Positions 27,743 to 37,912 of a stretch of DNA of 64,000 bases are shown here, one piece after another; the first letter of the stretch is position 1; every line of letters starts with the position of its first letter. The stretch is from positions 62,001 to 126,000 of the forward strand of contig JAFDXR010000003.1 of the NCBI GenBank assembly GCA_018267825.1, in the 5' to 3' direction. Made by a program: the position numbers and the translations under genes. Below the pieces are notes generated by a model, which was not told the DNA's origin, did no database searches, and was given only the letters and a program-made list of their open reading frames with translations. The stretch comes from Bacteroidota bacterium (lineage in GTDB: Bacteria > Bacteroidota > Bacteroidia > B-17B0 > Aurantibacillaceae).

Positions 27743-28376
27743 TCTCCTGTATAGTGCATGCATCAGCCTTGCTGTATCCGCTTTTATAAGTTGTAAACAG
27801 CAAGAAACGCCTATGGCAGAGCTAAAACTGCCGGTTTATGGCGAAAAATTAACAAATCCGAATAATGCCCTGGATACTTTTTATCATACTATAGGGAACT
27901 TCAACCTGACGAATCAGTATGGCGAAACCATAGATAAGAAGACTGTAGATGGTAAAATATATGTAGCCGATTTCTTTTTTGCCACATGCCAGAGTATTTG
28001 CCCACGGATGAGTTCTAACCTGGCTGAAGTGCAAAAGAATTTTCTCAACGACCCGGAAGTTCTCATTCTCTCACACACCGTAAATCCCATGCACGACACT
28101 GTTGAAGTACTGAACGAATATGCTAAAGGATATGGGGCCGTCAAAGGCAAATGGCATTTCCTGACCGGCAATAAGCAATACATTTATGATCTTGCAAAAA
28201 ACGGATACCTGGTCAATGCACTCCAGGACGATGGAACACCTGAAGGCTTCCTGCATAGTGAAATCTTTGTATTGGTAGATAAAAAATCCCGGATCCGCGG
28301 AACCTATGATGGCACAGACAGTATTTCTGTAGATAAACTGATTAAAGACATTCGTCTTCTGGAAACAGAAAAATAG
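27729..28376 (+). CDS. SCO1/SenC-family copper chaperone lipoprotein
   Basis: A 215-residue lipoprotein with a lipobox (SAFISC) near residue 22, directed to the periplasmic membrane face. The thioredoxin-like domain has the copper-binding CQSIC motif and a distal histidine in GFLHSEIFVLVDK. By family knowledge it delivers copper to the CuA site of cytochrome oxidase subunit II. The start is TTG at 27729, inside the end of the preceding gene, so translation is probably coupled. Confidence 0.94.
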   Translation: MKANNLLYSACISLAVSAFISCKQQETPMAELKLPVYGEKLTNPNNALDTFYHTIGNFNLTNQYGETIDKKTVDGKIYVADFFFATCQSICPRMSSNLAEVQKNFLNDPEVLILSHTVNPMHDTVEVLNEYAKGYGAVKGKWHFLTGNKQYIYDLAKNGYLVNALQDDGTPEGFLHSEIFVLVDKKSRIRGTYDGTDSISVDKLIKDIRLLETEK

Positions 28377-28394
28377 ATCGGATTACTTGCATAA

Positions 28395-28424
28395 AAAAGC
28401 CCTCCTGAAATAAGGAGGGCTTTT
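28395..28424. terminator. Bidirectional terminator between SCO and T9SS type B genes
   Basis: AAAAGCCCTCC pairs with GGAGGGCTTTT around an eight-base loop (28406-28413). A-tract and T-tract flank both sides, so it can serve the plus-strand SCO operon and the minus-strand gene that ends at 28442. Confidence 0.93.
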
Positions 28425-28441
28425 CTATTTTCGTTTCTATA

Positions 28442-31400
28442 TTAGTGCAATAATGTCACCTGTCCGAGTTTTTCATAAAACTTACGGTTGTTATCCTCAA
28501 AAGTTACTTTCCATACATAAACATCCTGTTTCAGAAGCGGCCCGGAGTTATTTTTAGCCCCCGTCCAGCCAACATTTACATCCTGCGTATAGAATACCCT
28601 TTCTCCCCAACGATCAAATACCTGTATTTTAACGGTTGAGAAATCCACTCCCGTTGGAGGCAGGTTAATCAGCCATACATCGTTCTTGCCATCTCCGTTT
28701 GCTGTAAAGGCATTCGGAACATACAATACCACATCCGGGTTAATGGTCACCTGAACAACTGCTGTGTCCAGGCAGCCCTGCGGGCTTGTTGCAATCAGCG
28801 TAATATTAAACTGCCCTGTTTCAAGGAATGTATATGTCGGATTCACATCTGTACTGGTAGCCGCAGAACCAAAGGTCCAGAAGTATGTGTTCTGAGCCAG
28901 GTTAGACGTCATATTGGTACAGTGTACTTCAGAAGCAATGATGGTAGTTACCCCGGGATCCGCATCAAAATGCGCATCAGGTACTTCATATACATTAATC
29001 ATGTATGAAACCTGGGTGGTATCCTTACATCCGGCCATATCCTCATAGTAGAAGGTAGCCTGGTATGAACCCGGATTGGTGTAGGTATTGGAAGCATTCA
29101 GTCCGTTTGACTGGTTGCCGTCACCAAAATCCCAGTGTCCAAGCCCGGTGTTCGTAGTTGTTGTATAGAAAGCCACGTTTAAAGGGTAATTACAACCATC
29201 CTGTTTATCAGATAATGCTGTAACCTCAGGTTTAGGGTTCACAATAATCTGGATAGATGCGTTATCAGGACATAATGTTGCTGTGGCAGTAGATGTATTA
29301 TACTGAATTGTAAATGTACCTACACCGGCTTGAGAAGGTGTAAATACGGAGCCAGTCATACCAGAACCAACCCATGTACCACCGGCATTTACTGCAAGAG
29401 GCTGAAGATCGGTCGACGGATCATAAATACAATATGGCCCAACACCACCTGTGAGTGTAGCCGGAACAAACTGTTCAACATTTATACTTGTACCAACGGT
29501 TGCGGTACAAGGTCCGTTCACGAGCGTATATACGAGGTTATTGGTTCCAATGGCTGCAGATGCGGGTGTAAATACACCACCGCTTGTAACGCCCGTACCA
29601 GACCATGTGCCACCCACAGGGCTCACGATCATGTTTTGAGGGGCGTAGTTATTACAGAAAGGTCCGATCGGTGTGGCTGTCGGTTGCTGAACACTCGAAA
29701 CATTCACGTTTAACGTAGATGTACTCGGGCACAATGAAGCTGTAGGGGCTGATGTTGTGCTATAAGTCAGTACAAAAGAACCTGCACCCGAAACTCCCGG
29801 ATTAAACGTAGAACCGGTTACACCCGAACCGCTCCATACACCGGTGGTATACTGTGGCAGGGTATTCAGGTTAACAGTATTGCCGGTAATACATAAAGGG
29901 CTTATTGAGCCGGTAATGGTCGATGGGATAAATTTCTCAATGCTGATGGTGGTGGTTGCCGTTCTCGAACAGCCCGTTGCACCATAGTTATAGGTAACTG
30001 TGTTCGTTCCGATGGTGGCCAGAGATGGTGTAAACACACCTGCTGTTGATGTAGGCGCAGTTGCTACCCATGCACCACCTGTTGGTGTTACACTCAGGCT
30101 GAAAGAAGTTGCATTATTACAAAGTGCTGAAACCGGGTTTATTGTTGGAGTTACCGGAGTCGTAACGTTTACTGTAGATACAGAAGTTGCACTACACGAT
30201 GGTGCTGAAGTAATAAATGCAGTAGCTGTATAGGTAATATTTGCCAACGGCGTAGCCACCGGATTCTGAATAGCTGGATTAGAAAGGTATGTTCCCGGGG
30301 CCCAGTTGAACGTTAATAAGGATGGGTTAATTGAACTCGAACAGAAACCGAATTTAACGTTCGGACGCTGTGAATACGTAACCCAGCTATAAGATGCAGG
30401 AACCGGAGGTCCGCAGGCAGGATCAGAGTCACTGTAAAATACCTTAGATGACACAAACGGGGTTGGAGTCTGTGGAGAGATGCTATTGTACGTATAGTTA
30501 GACTGCTGGAAAGGGTTTGCAGAATAACAAATCTCAACAATCACATTGGATACACCATCCCAGTCGTAAGACTGCTGGAAGTTATGCGTATTCCAGCCAG
30601 ACACAACGTTGTAAGATGGTGTTGTATATACCTGCGACAAACCGGTTTCAAACTGGTTGGTGGTTGGTAAAGCCGTCAGTGGCGTACATTTCATACTGAT
30701 GGTATAGTTCGGATAATTGATCAGACCATTGATTGTACTTACCATAAACGATAAACTGGAAATTTTGCCTGCACCTATTCCTGCTGCCTGTAATTCAGAA
30801 GCCAGGAAGAGGAACTGATGGCGGGCATTGGTATACCAGTTCCCGTAAGGCGCCGGCCAGGTAGTATTAGTATTCAATACGGCACCGGTACCAACCTGGG
30901 CCTGGTTAGGAGCACTGCAACCAGAAGTTGAAATACCACAAGCTGTAGGGCTTGAACCTGTAAAAGAAAGATCCATCTGTAGGTTGGCACCCGAACACAC
31001 GGTGGTGAATGAAGGAGTTGCAGTGAATGATACCACAATCGGGTTTATCGAGAATGTAGTTACGTACTGGCACACACCATCAATAGCTGTTGCGGTATAT
31101 GTACCCGCACCTAAAGCGTAAACACTATCCACAAGCGATGTTGTGTTGGTCAGTGTATTGTTATATCCACCAGTACCTGTAATTGTATAGCTGTAAGGAG
31201 CAGAAGCACTTGTATTCATGTGAATGGCTGCTGTTCCTATGCTGGTACCCGGACAGGTTCCGTTGATTCCGGAAGTGTAGATAAATCCACCTGGAACCTG
31301 TGTCAGTGTGTATTTAATAGAGTCTTTACACCCCTGGCTGTTGTCGTAAACCAGTGTATAGATATTGCCGGCTACAGGGTTGCTTACTGTGAGGCTACCT

Positions 31401-33046
31401 GTATTGGCGCCTGAAATGAGTGTTGCTGTAGAACCCGTGCCATTATACCATTTATAGTTTGCACCGCCGGAGGCATTGATCCAGGCTGTATTACCACAGA
31501 ATGGAGCGGATTGGTTCATAAAGACGGGCGGTGAAACGCCAACGGCTACAGTACTTGTTGCTGATCCGCAACCGGGTGATGATACAGATACCGAGTAAAC
31601 ACCCGGTGAAAGGTTATTGGCTGTCTGGCTGTTGCCCACTGTTGCTCCCGATGAATTGTACCACGAATAGTTATAGCCCAGGTTACTTCCTGTAGGGTAG
31701 GCTGTTGCACTACCGCTGAAGCCCATAAGGCATGAAGGGTTAGAGGATACGTTGGGAACACTTACCGTTGTGATCGCAACAGTTGTCTGGAAAGATGTTA
31801 AACAACCGTTTGGTGCAGTTACGTTACAGGTATAAACCTGGCCTGCTGTTACAGGCGAAATAGTCGCAGTTGAACTTGTACCTCCCTGTGCAGCAGGAAC
31901 GTTGCCTGTCGGGCCAATCCATTGGTAGGTTGAATAGTTTGCCGGAGCCGAAAGCACGGCAGATGTAGAACCGGCACAGAATGAAGTGATAGCGCCACCC
32001 GCACCACACTCAGCATCTACATAGGCATAGCCATAGTGACCACCCTGAGCACATCCGCCCACATAAAACTCCACGTTTACAGAAGTGATGGAAGGATAAT
32101 TGGTAAAGTCGAAGTTATAAGTATACCATGGACGGTAGAAAACGTCATAAACAATGGCTGAAGCCTGCCAGGTCGGGTCGGTTTGAGCGATTGTAGAGTT
32201 GATGGTAACAGTGTAAATAGAACATCCCGGTACAGGGTTACCTGACTGGTCCGTTACTTTTACACTGAAATAAGGCTGATCTTCAGGAAGGTGTCCGCCA
32301 TTTTCGAGTACAAGCGCGTAGCTGATGGAAAACCTTTTGTTGTTGGGATTCAGCGACATATTGTAGTTCAGTTTTGCAGCACGGTAGTTGGCAATAGCAC
32401 CATTCATACGTACAGAAACACCTCCACCTCCATTCGGATTCACAACCGGAATTTCGGATACGGTTTGTGTACCGATTACACGGCAGGCAATAGAGTCATA
32501 CCCGGCACAGTTCGGATATACCGAGTTGGTGGCAGGTGTAGTCATTATTGTATGGTAGTTTGTGGTGTTGGTTAAGCCAACATTGATCCCTGCACCATTC
32601 ATGATCGTCGCAGCGGTCATATTATAAGTCGGCTGACTGGCTCCGGATCCGCCGTTTGATACGGTACCGTATTCACCGGTCCAGTTGGTAAAGTTATACA
32701 TCTCAAAACCTGCGTTCGGGCAGTATTGGTTTTGAGGAGATGGGGTTGATCCACCACCATTTAACCAGTTCGCCTGGCTATTATAGCTGGTTGGTGCAGT
32801 AGCTGTGTGATTTAAGAATGGGGAATTGGGGATATGATGAGCATTATTAAACTCAATTTCCTGTTTCTTGATATATTCACCAATCTGTTGAGTAGGTATA
32901 CCCTTGGCAACAGCATTCTGATAAGCCTGGTCTTTGTCAAAACGTGGCTGACTATTGGATCCGGAAGTGCCGTTTGTTTGAGCAAAAACTGAAGTGCCAA
33001 GGATGGTTAACGCAACCATCATAAATGATCGAGAGAATCTTTTCAT
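28442..33046 (-). CDS. Large T9SS type B (gliding-motility-associated C-terminal) surface protein
   Basis: A secreted protein of 1534 residues. The signal peptide ends near LGTSVFAQ. The middle has many Ig-like and cadherin-like repeats with paired cysteines (motifs PLCITGNTVNL, GPFCNNYAPQN, GPYCIYDPSTDL), then one or two PKD domains (WDFGDGNQSNG, FWTFGSAATST). The last 90 residues are the type B sorting domain (YVPNAFTANGDGKNDVW, VFDRWGERVF, KQDVYVWKVTF). It should be exported by T9SS and is likely an adhesin or matrix protein; the ligand is unknown. A -7-like CAAAGTTA (TAACTTTG on the minus strand) lies at 33078-33085. Confidence 0.93.
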   Translation of the reverse strand: MKRFSRSFMMVALTILGTSVFAQTNGTSGSNSQPRFDKDQAYQNAVAKGIPTQQIGEYIKKQEIEFNNAHHIPNSPFLNHTATAPTSYNSQANWLNGGGSTPSPQNQYCPNAGFEMYNFTNWTGEYGTVSNGGSGASQPTYNMTAATIMNGAGINVGLTNTTNYHTIMTTPATNSVYPNCAGYDSIACRVIGTQTVSEIPVVNPNGGGGVSVRMNGAIANYRAAKLNYNMSLNPNNKRFSISYALVLENGGHLPEDQPYFSVKVTDQSGNPVPGCSIYTVTINSTIAQTDPTWQASAIVYDVFYRPWYTYNFDFTNYPSITSVNVEFYVGGCAQGGHYGYAYVDAECGAGGAITSFCAGSTSAVLSAPANYSTYQWIGPTGNVPAAQGGTSSTATISPVTAGQVYTCNVTAPNGCLTSFQTTVAITTVSVPNVSSNPSCLMGFSGSATAYPTGSNLGYNYSWYNSSGATVGNSQTANNLSPGVYSVSVSSPGCGSATSTVAVGVSPPVFMNQSAPFCGNTAWINASGGANYKWYNGTGSTATLISGANTGSLTVSNPVAGNIYTLVYDNSQGCKDSIKYTLTQVPGGFIYTSGINGTCPGTSIGTAAIHMNTSASAPYSYTITGTGGYNNTLTNTTSLVDSVYALGAGTYTATAIDGVCQYVTTFSINPIVVSFTATPSFTTVCSGANLQMDLSFTGSSPTACGISTSGCSAPNQAQVGTGAVLNTNTTWPAPYGNWYTNARHQFLFLASELQAAGIGAGKISSLSFMVSTINGLINYPNYTISMKCTPLTALPTTNQFETGLSQVYTTPSYNVVSGWNTHNFQQSYDWDGVSNVIVEICYSANPFQQSNYTYNSISPQTPTPFVSSKVFYSDSDPACGPPVPASYSWVTYSQRPNVKFGFCSSSINPSLLTFNWAPGTYLSNPAIQNPVATPLANITYTATAFITSAPSCSATSVSTVNVTTPVTPTINPVSALCNNATSFSLSVTPTGGAWVATAPTSTAGVFTPSLATIGTNTVTYNYGATGCSRTATTTISIEKFIPSTITGSISPLCITGNTVNLNTLPQYTTGVWSGSGVTGSTFNPGVSGAGSFVLTYSTTSAPTASLCPSTSTLNVNVSSVQQPTATPIGPFCNNYAPQNMIVSPVGGTWSGTGVTSGGVFTPASAAIGTNNLVYTLVNGPCTATVGTSINVEQFVPATLTGGVGPYCIYDPSTDLQPLAVNAGGTWVGSGMTGSVFTPSQAGVGTFTIQYNTSTATATLCPDNASIQIIVNPKPEVTALSDKQDGCNYPLNVAFYTTTTNTGLGHWDFGDGNQSNGLNASNTYTNPGSYQATFYYEDMAGCKDTTQVSYMINVYEVPDAHFDADPGVTTIIASEVHCTNMTSNLAQNTYFWTFGSAATSTDVNPTYTFLETGQFNITLIATSPQGCLDTAVVQVTINPDVVLYVPNAFTANGDGKNDVWLINLPPTGVDFSTVKIQVFDRWGERVFYTQDVNVGWTGAKNNSGPLLKQDVYVWKVTFEDNNRKFYEKLGQVTLLH

Positions 33047-33077
33047 TTCTTTGTAATAGAATTAAGATTTTATACTA

Positions 33078-33085
33078 CAAAGTTA
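33078..33085 (-). promoter_or_regulatory. -7 element of the large T9SS type B gene
   Basis: On the minus strand this reads TAACTTTG, a match to TAnnTTTG, 31 bases before the ATG at 33046. The -33 element is not clear. Confidence 0.45.
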
Positions 33086-33188
33086 ACGATAAAGCAACAA
33101 AGACCGTTATCCAATTACTCGACAAAATTGGACTTTCAATAACTGTTTTCCGTCAAAAGATTCTGAAGTTCCAAAAAATGTCAGAAAA

Positions 33189-33716
33189 TCACGAAATAAC
33201 CGGTGGCGGTTCCATGATATGACCACATTTCTTGCAGGTCCTTAAATCCTCTGAATGATAGAATTTGGCGAAGACAGACTGAAACTGGGTTGTTATATCG
33301 GTGAGGGTAAAATACTCTTCATAAAGCTTGTTATTACACTTCTCGCAGAACCATAATAATCCGTCTTTTTCATCGCTTCGTCGACGTCTTTCCATCACTA
33401 AACCGATAGTGTTTTTGAAACGGATCGGGTTATGCGGTACTTTGGGTGGCAGTAAAAAAATGTCGCCCTCTTTAATATCTACAGTTACGGCCTTGCCGTC
33501 TTCCTGGATCTGTACCTGAACATCGCCTTCCAGCTGGTAAAAAAACTCTTCGCTCTCGTTGTAGTGATAATCCTTGCGGGAGTTAGGGCCCCCAACAACC
33601 ATAACCGTGAATTCCGTATCCTTATAAACAACTTTATTATTGACAGGTGGTTTTAATAAATGGCGGTTATCATCGATCCATTTTTTAAAATTGAAAGGTC
33701 TGATTATCTGGCTCAT
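33189..33716 (-). CDS. nbaC: 3-hydroxyanthranilate 3,4-dioxygenase
   Basis: A 175-residue cupin dioxygenase that opens the ring of 3-hydroxyanthranilate on the way to quinolinate or to catabolism. Iron-site motifs are visible (DYHYNESEEFFYQLEG and PPKVPHNPIRF). The C-terminus has two CxxC pairs (CEKCNN and CKKCGH) for a rubredoxin-like metal site found in the bacterial enzyme. ATG 33716 (MSQIIRPFNF) is preferred over a start 45 bases upstream. It follows asd by 63 bases on the same strand. Other kynurenine-pathway genes are not in the window. Confidence 0.94.
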   Translation of the reverse strand: MSQIIRPFNFKKWIDDNRHLLKPPVNNKVVYKDTEFTVMVVGGPNSRKDYHYNESEEFFYQLEGDVQVQIQEDGKAVTVDIKEGDIFLLPPKVPHNPIRFKNTIGLVMERRRRSDEKDGLLWFCEKCNNKLYEEYFTLTDITTQFQSVFAKFYHSEDLRTCKKCGHIMEPPPVIS

Positions 33717-33779
33717 ATCCGAAAGTTTTTCTAAAAATACTGTATTAATTATATTGAACAAATGATTCTGCTCATTTTC

Positions 33780-34769
33780 TCAGATAAGCTTTTGTTTCAT
33801 CAGGTATTCAGCAATCTGTACGGCATTGGTAGCCGCTCCTTTGCGCAGGTTATCTGATACGATCCACATGTTCAGTGTTTTCGGCTGGGTTTCATCCCGG
33901 CGGATCCGCCCCACAAATACTTCATCCCTGTTGTGTGCATTCATCGGCATCGGGTATACCTGGTTAACCGGATCATCTTCAACTACGATTCCGTCGGTAT
34001 GCTTTAATATATTAAATATATCTGCCAGTTCGTATTCATTCTCAAATTCGATGTTCACGCTTTCGCTGTGGCCGCCCATAACCGGAATCCGCACGGTGGT
34101 AGCCGTTACACGGATCGAATCGTCGCCCATGATTTTTTTTGTTTCATTCACCATTTTCATTTCTTCTTTGGTGTAACCGTTTTCGGTAAAAACATCTATC
34201 TGCGGAATAACGTTCAGATCGATCTTATATTTATAAGCCATCTCCCCTGCTACACCCTGGCGCTCGTTCATGAGCTGATTCACAGCTTTAACACCGGTAC
34301 CTGTAACAGACTGATACGTAGAAACCACCACCCGTTTTATTTTATATTTTTTATGCAGGGGGTTCAGTGCCACCACCATCTGGATGGTTGAACAGTTCGG
34401 GTTGGCTATTATTTTATCCGTTGCACCCAGTACGTGGGCATTGATCTCAGGAACCACGAGTTTTTTTGAAGGATCCATGCGCCAGGCCGAAGAATTATCA
34501 ATCACGGTTATACCGGCCTCTGCAAATTTCGGAGCCCACTCAAGCGACGTACTTCCTCCGGCTGAAAACAATGCAACCTGGGGTTTTGCAGCAATAGCAT
34601 CTGTCATGGAATGCACCTTGTATACCTTCCCATTGAATGTTAACTCCTTGCCTACGGATTTTTCCGAGGCTACCGGAATAAGTTCTGAAACAGGGAAATT
34701 ACGTTCGCGTAATACTTCCAGCATTTTCGTTCCAACGAGCCCTGTGGCTCCAACGACAGTTACTTTCAT
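33780..34769 (-). CDS. asd: Aspartate-semialdehyde dehydrogenase
   Basis: A 329-residue enzyme that reduces aspartyl phosphate to aspartate semialdehyde, feeding lysine, threonine and methionine synthesis. It has VVGATGLVGTKMLEVL (NADP-binding), ANPNCSTIQMV with the catalytic cysteine, and the substrate and histidine region VPVMGGHSE-like (RIPVMGGHSESV). It supplies the precursor used by the homoserine dehydrogenase in the methionine operon 18 kb away. Confidence 0.96.
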   Translation of the reverse strand: MKVTVVGATGLVGTKMLEVLRERNFPVSELIPVASEKSVGKELTFNGKVYKVHSMTDAIAAKPQVALFSAGGSTSLEWAPKFAEAGITVIDNSSAWRMDPSKKLVVPEINAHVLGATDKIIANPNCSTIQMVVALNPLHKKYKIKRVVVSTYQSVTGTGVKAVNQLMNERQGVAGEMAYKYKIDLNVIPQIDVFTENGYTKEEMKMVNETKKIMGDDSIRVTATTVRIPVMGGHSESVNIEFENEYELADIFNILKHTDGIVVEDDPVNQVYPMPMNAHNRDEVFVGRIRRDETQPKTLNMWIVSDNLRKGAATNAVQIAEYLMKQKLI

Positions 34770-34977
34770 AGATCCTGATTTGTTTTTAGTTCATGAATCT
34801 TATCCGTTCAGTATATCTCTGTCTGATCACTGAGCTGAATATGATTTGAGTTATACTTTACTAATTTATTTACAGTAATTATAGAGTTACAAAAATCTGA
34901 ATTAATTATCAAACCGCCTATTTTTTTCGCGCAACTTACAGATATGTTTTAACTTGAAGAAAACAGTTTTATATACC

Positions 34978-37596
34978 ATGAAAAATCTCTTCTTCCTTTT
35001 GATATGCTGGCTTTGTTTCCAGAGCACACATGCACAGATCACCGAAAATTTCAATGACGGCGATATCAGCGCAAACCCGCCCTGGACAGGAAACACAGGC
35101 GATTTCACCGTGACCGCGAACGGGCAGTTACGATCAAACAACACAACAACCAATACCTCTTTTGCTATCGTCACAAGCAATACACTCAGCACGAATTGCC
35201 AATGGGAATTCTGGTGTAATTTACAGTTCAATCCATCGGGTGCCAATTACATCGATGTTTATCTAGTAAGTAATAATTCCAATTTACTGGATCCGTTGTT
35301 AAACGGTTATTTCGTGCGACTGGGGGGTTCCACCGATGAAGTAAGTCTTTATTTACGCAACGGAGCTGGTTCCGTAAAAATTATCGACGGCACGGATGGC
35401 ACACTGAATACCTCCTCCAACACTCTAAAAGTGAAGGTAACACGCGATGTGTCCAACGTCTGGGCTCTCAGCCGCGATCCCGGTGGCACAGGAACATCCT
35501 ATATTCCCGAAGGAACTGTTACCGACGCTACTTTTGGAAGCGGGCAATATACCGGTGTGCTGATTCAACAATCGACCGCTTCATTTTTTCAGAAGCATTT
35601 CCTGGACGACATCAGTGTTGGTCCTATCATTCAGGATCTGACGCCACCATCGGTTCTCACGGCCTCGCTGAGCAATATATACCAGGTTGATCTGACTTTT
35701 GATGAGAATGTCGACCTCAGCACATCGCAAACCTATAGCAATTACGTTATCAGTCCTCTAATCGGCAATCCCAGCAGTGCCGTGAGAAGCACCGGAAATA
35801 ACAAACAGGTACGCTTGTATCTTCCGGCAGGAGCACTTGTTTCGGGAACAGTGTATACTTTAACCATACATAATATAAAAGACCTTTACGGAAATGCCAT
35901 CACAACCAACACCATTACGTTTTCCTATTACAAAGCAAAACCTTATGATGTTGCGATTCATGAGATCATGCCGGATCCATCTCCTGTTGTGGGGTTGCCT
36001 AATGCCGAATACATTGAATTGAAAAACCGCAGCCATTTCCCTTTGAATCTTCAGGACTGGAGTATTAGCTGCAACAATAGCCGGAAGAAATTAACCGGAA
36101 CAATTATCCTGCCTGACAGTTTCGTCGTATTTACATCAACCGGAACAGCCGCACTGATGGCAAGCCAGGGCATTACCGCTTATGATCTCACAAGTTTTCC
36201 CTCACTTCCAAACAGTGATGGTGTTATTACATTAAGGGATTCGTCCGGCATGCTGATCCATTCGATACACTATACAGATGCCTGGTATAACAGTAGCCTG
36301 AAACAAGCCGGTGGCTGGAGCCTCGAACAATTGAACGCAAACAACCCCTGCGGCGGTGCAGAGAACTGGGCAGCATCAACATCACCGACAGGCGGCACAC
36401 CAGGTAAAAGAAACTCGACAGCCACAACATTAAGCGATCTGCAAGCACCCAAACTATTACGCGTAGCTGTGCCATCGTCGGATACACTCCTGCTCTTCTT
36501 CAGTGAATCGCTGGATAGCCTGTCCTTATTGAATCCTGCATCATATCAGTTCGATAACGGTCTGGCATTGCCGCAAATGGTTATTCCGCTGGCTGAAGAT
36601 TTCAGAAAAATAAAACTGGCATTACCGACAGCCCTGCTGCAGCATATCATCTATCATCTGTCGGTGAATACCGGCATTAAAGACTGCGCAGGAAATCCTG
36701 TATACCCTGGCGATCCTGTCCCTTTTGCATGGCCCGACAGCACCGGCGAAAACGATATCGTGATCAATGAAATATTATTTAACCCGGCAAGCGGGGGTTC
36801 TCATTTTATTGAACTTTATAACCGGAGTCATAAAGTACTTGACCTGAAGCAACTCCGGCTGGGGAACCTGGATACACTGACAGGAACTATAAACAATATA
36901 CAAATCCCTGACGAAGAAGGTTACCTGATTTTTCCGGAGACTTATATCGTACTTGGCGAAAATCAGCAGGATGTAAAGCAGCGTTATTATACGCCGCATC
37001 CGGAAGGATTTATTGACATATCCGATCTTCCTGCAATCAATTCGGATGGGGGTATTATTACGCTTTCTGATGTAAATAATCACGTGATCGATAATCTTGT
37101 GTACGATGATAAAATGCATTTCCCCTTGTTGAACGATCATAAAGGTGTATCCCTGGAGCGTATTGATTTTAACCGGCCCACAAAAGATCGCAGCAACTGG
37201 AACAGTGCTGCACAGGCCGTGGGCTTTGCGACCCCGGCTTACCGTAATTCGCAATACATCACACAACAGGAAAGCGGAAACGGTATCACGATCCCAACAC
37301 CTGTATTTTCACCCGATAATGACGGCTATCAGGATGTGTTGGATATAAACTATTCATTTAATGAATCCGGAAAAGCGGCCAATATTTTTATATACGACAG
37401 TAAAGGACGCGAGGTAAGACACCTCGTAAAAAATGAACAGCTCATGCAACAGGGCACCATTAGCTGGAATGGCATTTCGGATACAAACGAAAAGGCTGCC
37501 CTTGGTATTTATATTATCTATGCCGAAGTGTTCAATACGAAGGGTCAGACACAGAAATATAAACTGAGTTGTGTGCTGGCCGGGAAACTGAAATAA
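34978..37596 (+). CDS. Secreted lamin-tail-domain protein with FlgD-like C-terminal domain
   Basis: An 872-residue exported protein. ATG 34978 gives a clean signal peptide (LICWLCFQSTHAQI). In order it has a concanavalin-like N-terminal domain (NFNDGDISANPPW), a Big_5-type Ig domain (about 215-320), a lamin tail domain (HEIMPDPSPVVGLPNAEYIEL), another Ig-like segment, a second lamin tail domain (INEILFNPASGGSHFIEL) and a C-terminal FlgD-like domain (FSPDNDGYQDV, YIIYAEVF). The last domain replaces a standard T9SS sorting domain. Lamin-tail domains in bacterial secreted proteins often sit beside nucleases or peptidases, but none is seen here. The function is unknown. Confidence 0.88.
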   Translation: MKNLFFLLICWLCFQSTHAQITENFNDGDISANPPWTGNTGDFTVTANGQLRSNNTTTNTSFAIVTSNTLSTNCQWEFWCNLQFNPSGANYIDVYLVSNNSNLLDPLLNGYFVRLGGSTDEVSLYLRNGAGSVKIIDGTDGTLNTSSNTLKVKVTRDVSNVWALSRDPGGTGTSYIPEGTVTDATFGSGQYTGVLIQQSTASFFQKHFLDDISVGPIIQDLTPPSVLTASLSNIYQVDLTFDENVDLSTSQTYSNYVISPLIGNPSSAVRSTGNNKQVRLYLPAGALVSGTVYTLTIHNIKDLYGNAITTNTITFSYYKAKPYDVAIHEIMPDPSPVVGLPNAEYIELKNRSHFPLNLQDWSISCNNSRKKLTGTIILPDSFVVFTSTGTAALMASQGITAYDLTSFPSLPNSDGVITLRDSSGMLIHSIHYTDAWYNSSLKQAGGWSLEQLNANNPCGGAENWAASTSPTGGTPGKRNSTATTLSDLQAPKLLRVAVPSSDTLLLFFSESLDSLSLLNPASYQFDNGLALPQMVIPLAEDFRKIKLALPTALLQHIIYHLSVNTGIKDCAGNPVYPGDPVPFAWPDSTGENDIVINEILFNPASGGSHFIELYNRSHKVLDLKQLRLGNLDTLTGTINNIQIPDEEGYLIFPETYIVLGENQQDVKQRYYTPHPEGFIDISDLPAINSDGGIITLSDVNNHVIDNLVYDDKMHFPLLNDHKGVSLERIDFNRPTKDRSNWNSAAQAVGFATPAYRNSQYITQQESGNGITIPTPVFSPDNDGYQDVLDINYSFNESGKAANIFIYDSKGREVRHLVKNEQLMQQGTISWNGISDTNEKAALGIYIIYAEVFNTKGQTQKYKLSCVLAGKLK

Positions 37597-37600
37597 ACAC

Positions 37601-37816
37601 TTACTCCAGATGGCAATCCAATGCACCCGCCGATAAGTTACCATCGGCTTTACAGGATTCTTCGGCAGCTTTTTTTGTTATGACATTCGCCTTGAAATGA
37701 TCACCGTAGCTTTTGTTACCGGTGTTGTTGTTTGTGCAAACGCATACATAATCTTTTTTACAGCTTCCCAGAAAAAGTGTTGATGCTAAAAGCAATACTA
37801 AACCCGCCTGTTTCAT
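37601..37816 (-). CDS. Small lipoprotein
   Basis: A 71-residue protein with a lipoprotein signal (LLLASTLFLGSC, lipid-carrying cysteine near residue 19) and a short Cys-rich mature part (YVCVCTNNNTG, ESCKADG, ALDCHLE). Four mature cysteines suggest two disulfides in the periplasm. Convergent with the lamin-tail gene, 4 bases apart. I do not recognise the family. Confidence 0.75.
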   Translation of the reverse strand: MKQAGLVLLLASTLFLGSCKKDYVCVCTNNNTGNKSYGDHFKANVITKKAAEESCKADGNLSAGALDCHLE

Positions 37817-37912
37817 AATGTTTGTTTTTCAACAAAACTAAATACAGGTTCATTCCCACACATCCGTGGAAATGGGTATTTTCAAATAAAGACTCTTAAA
37901 TCAGGAAACAGC

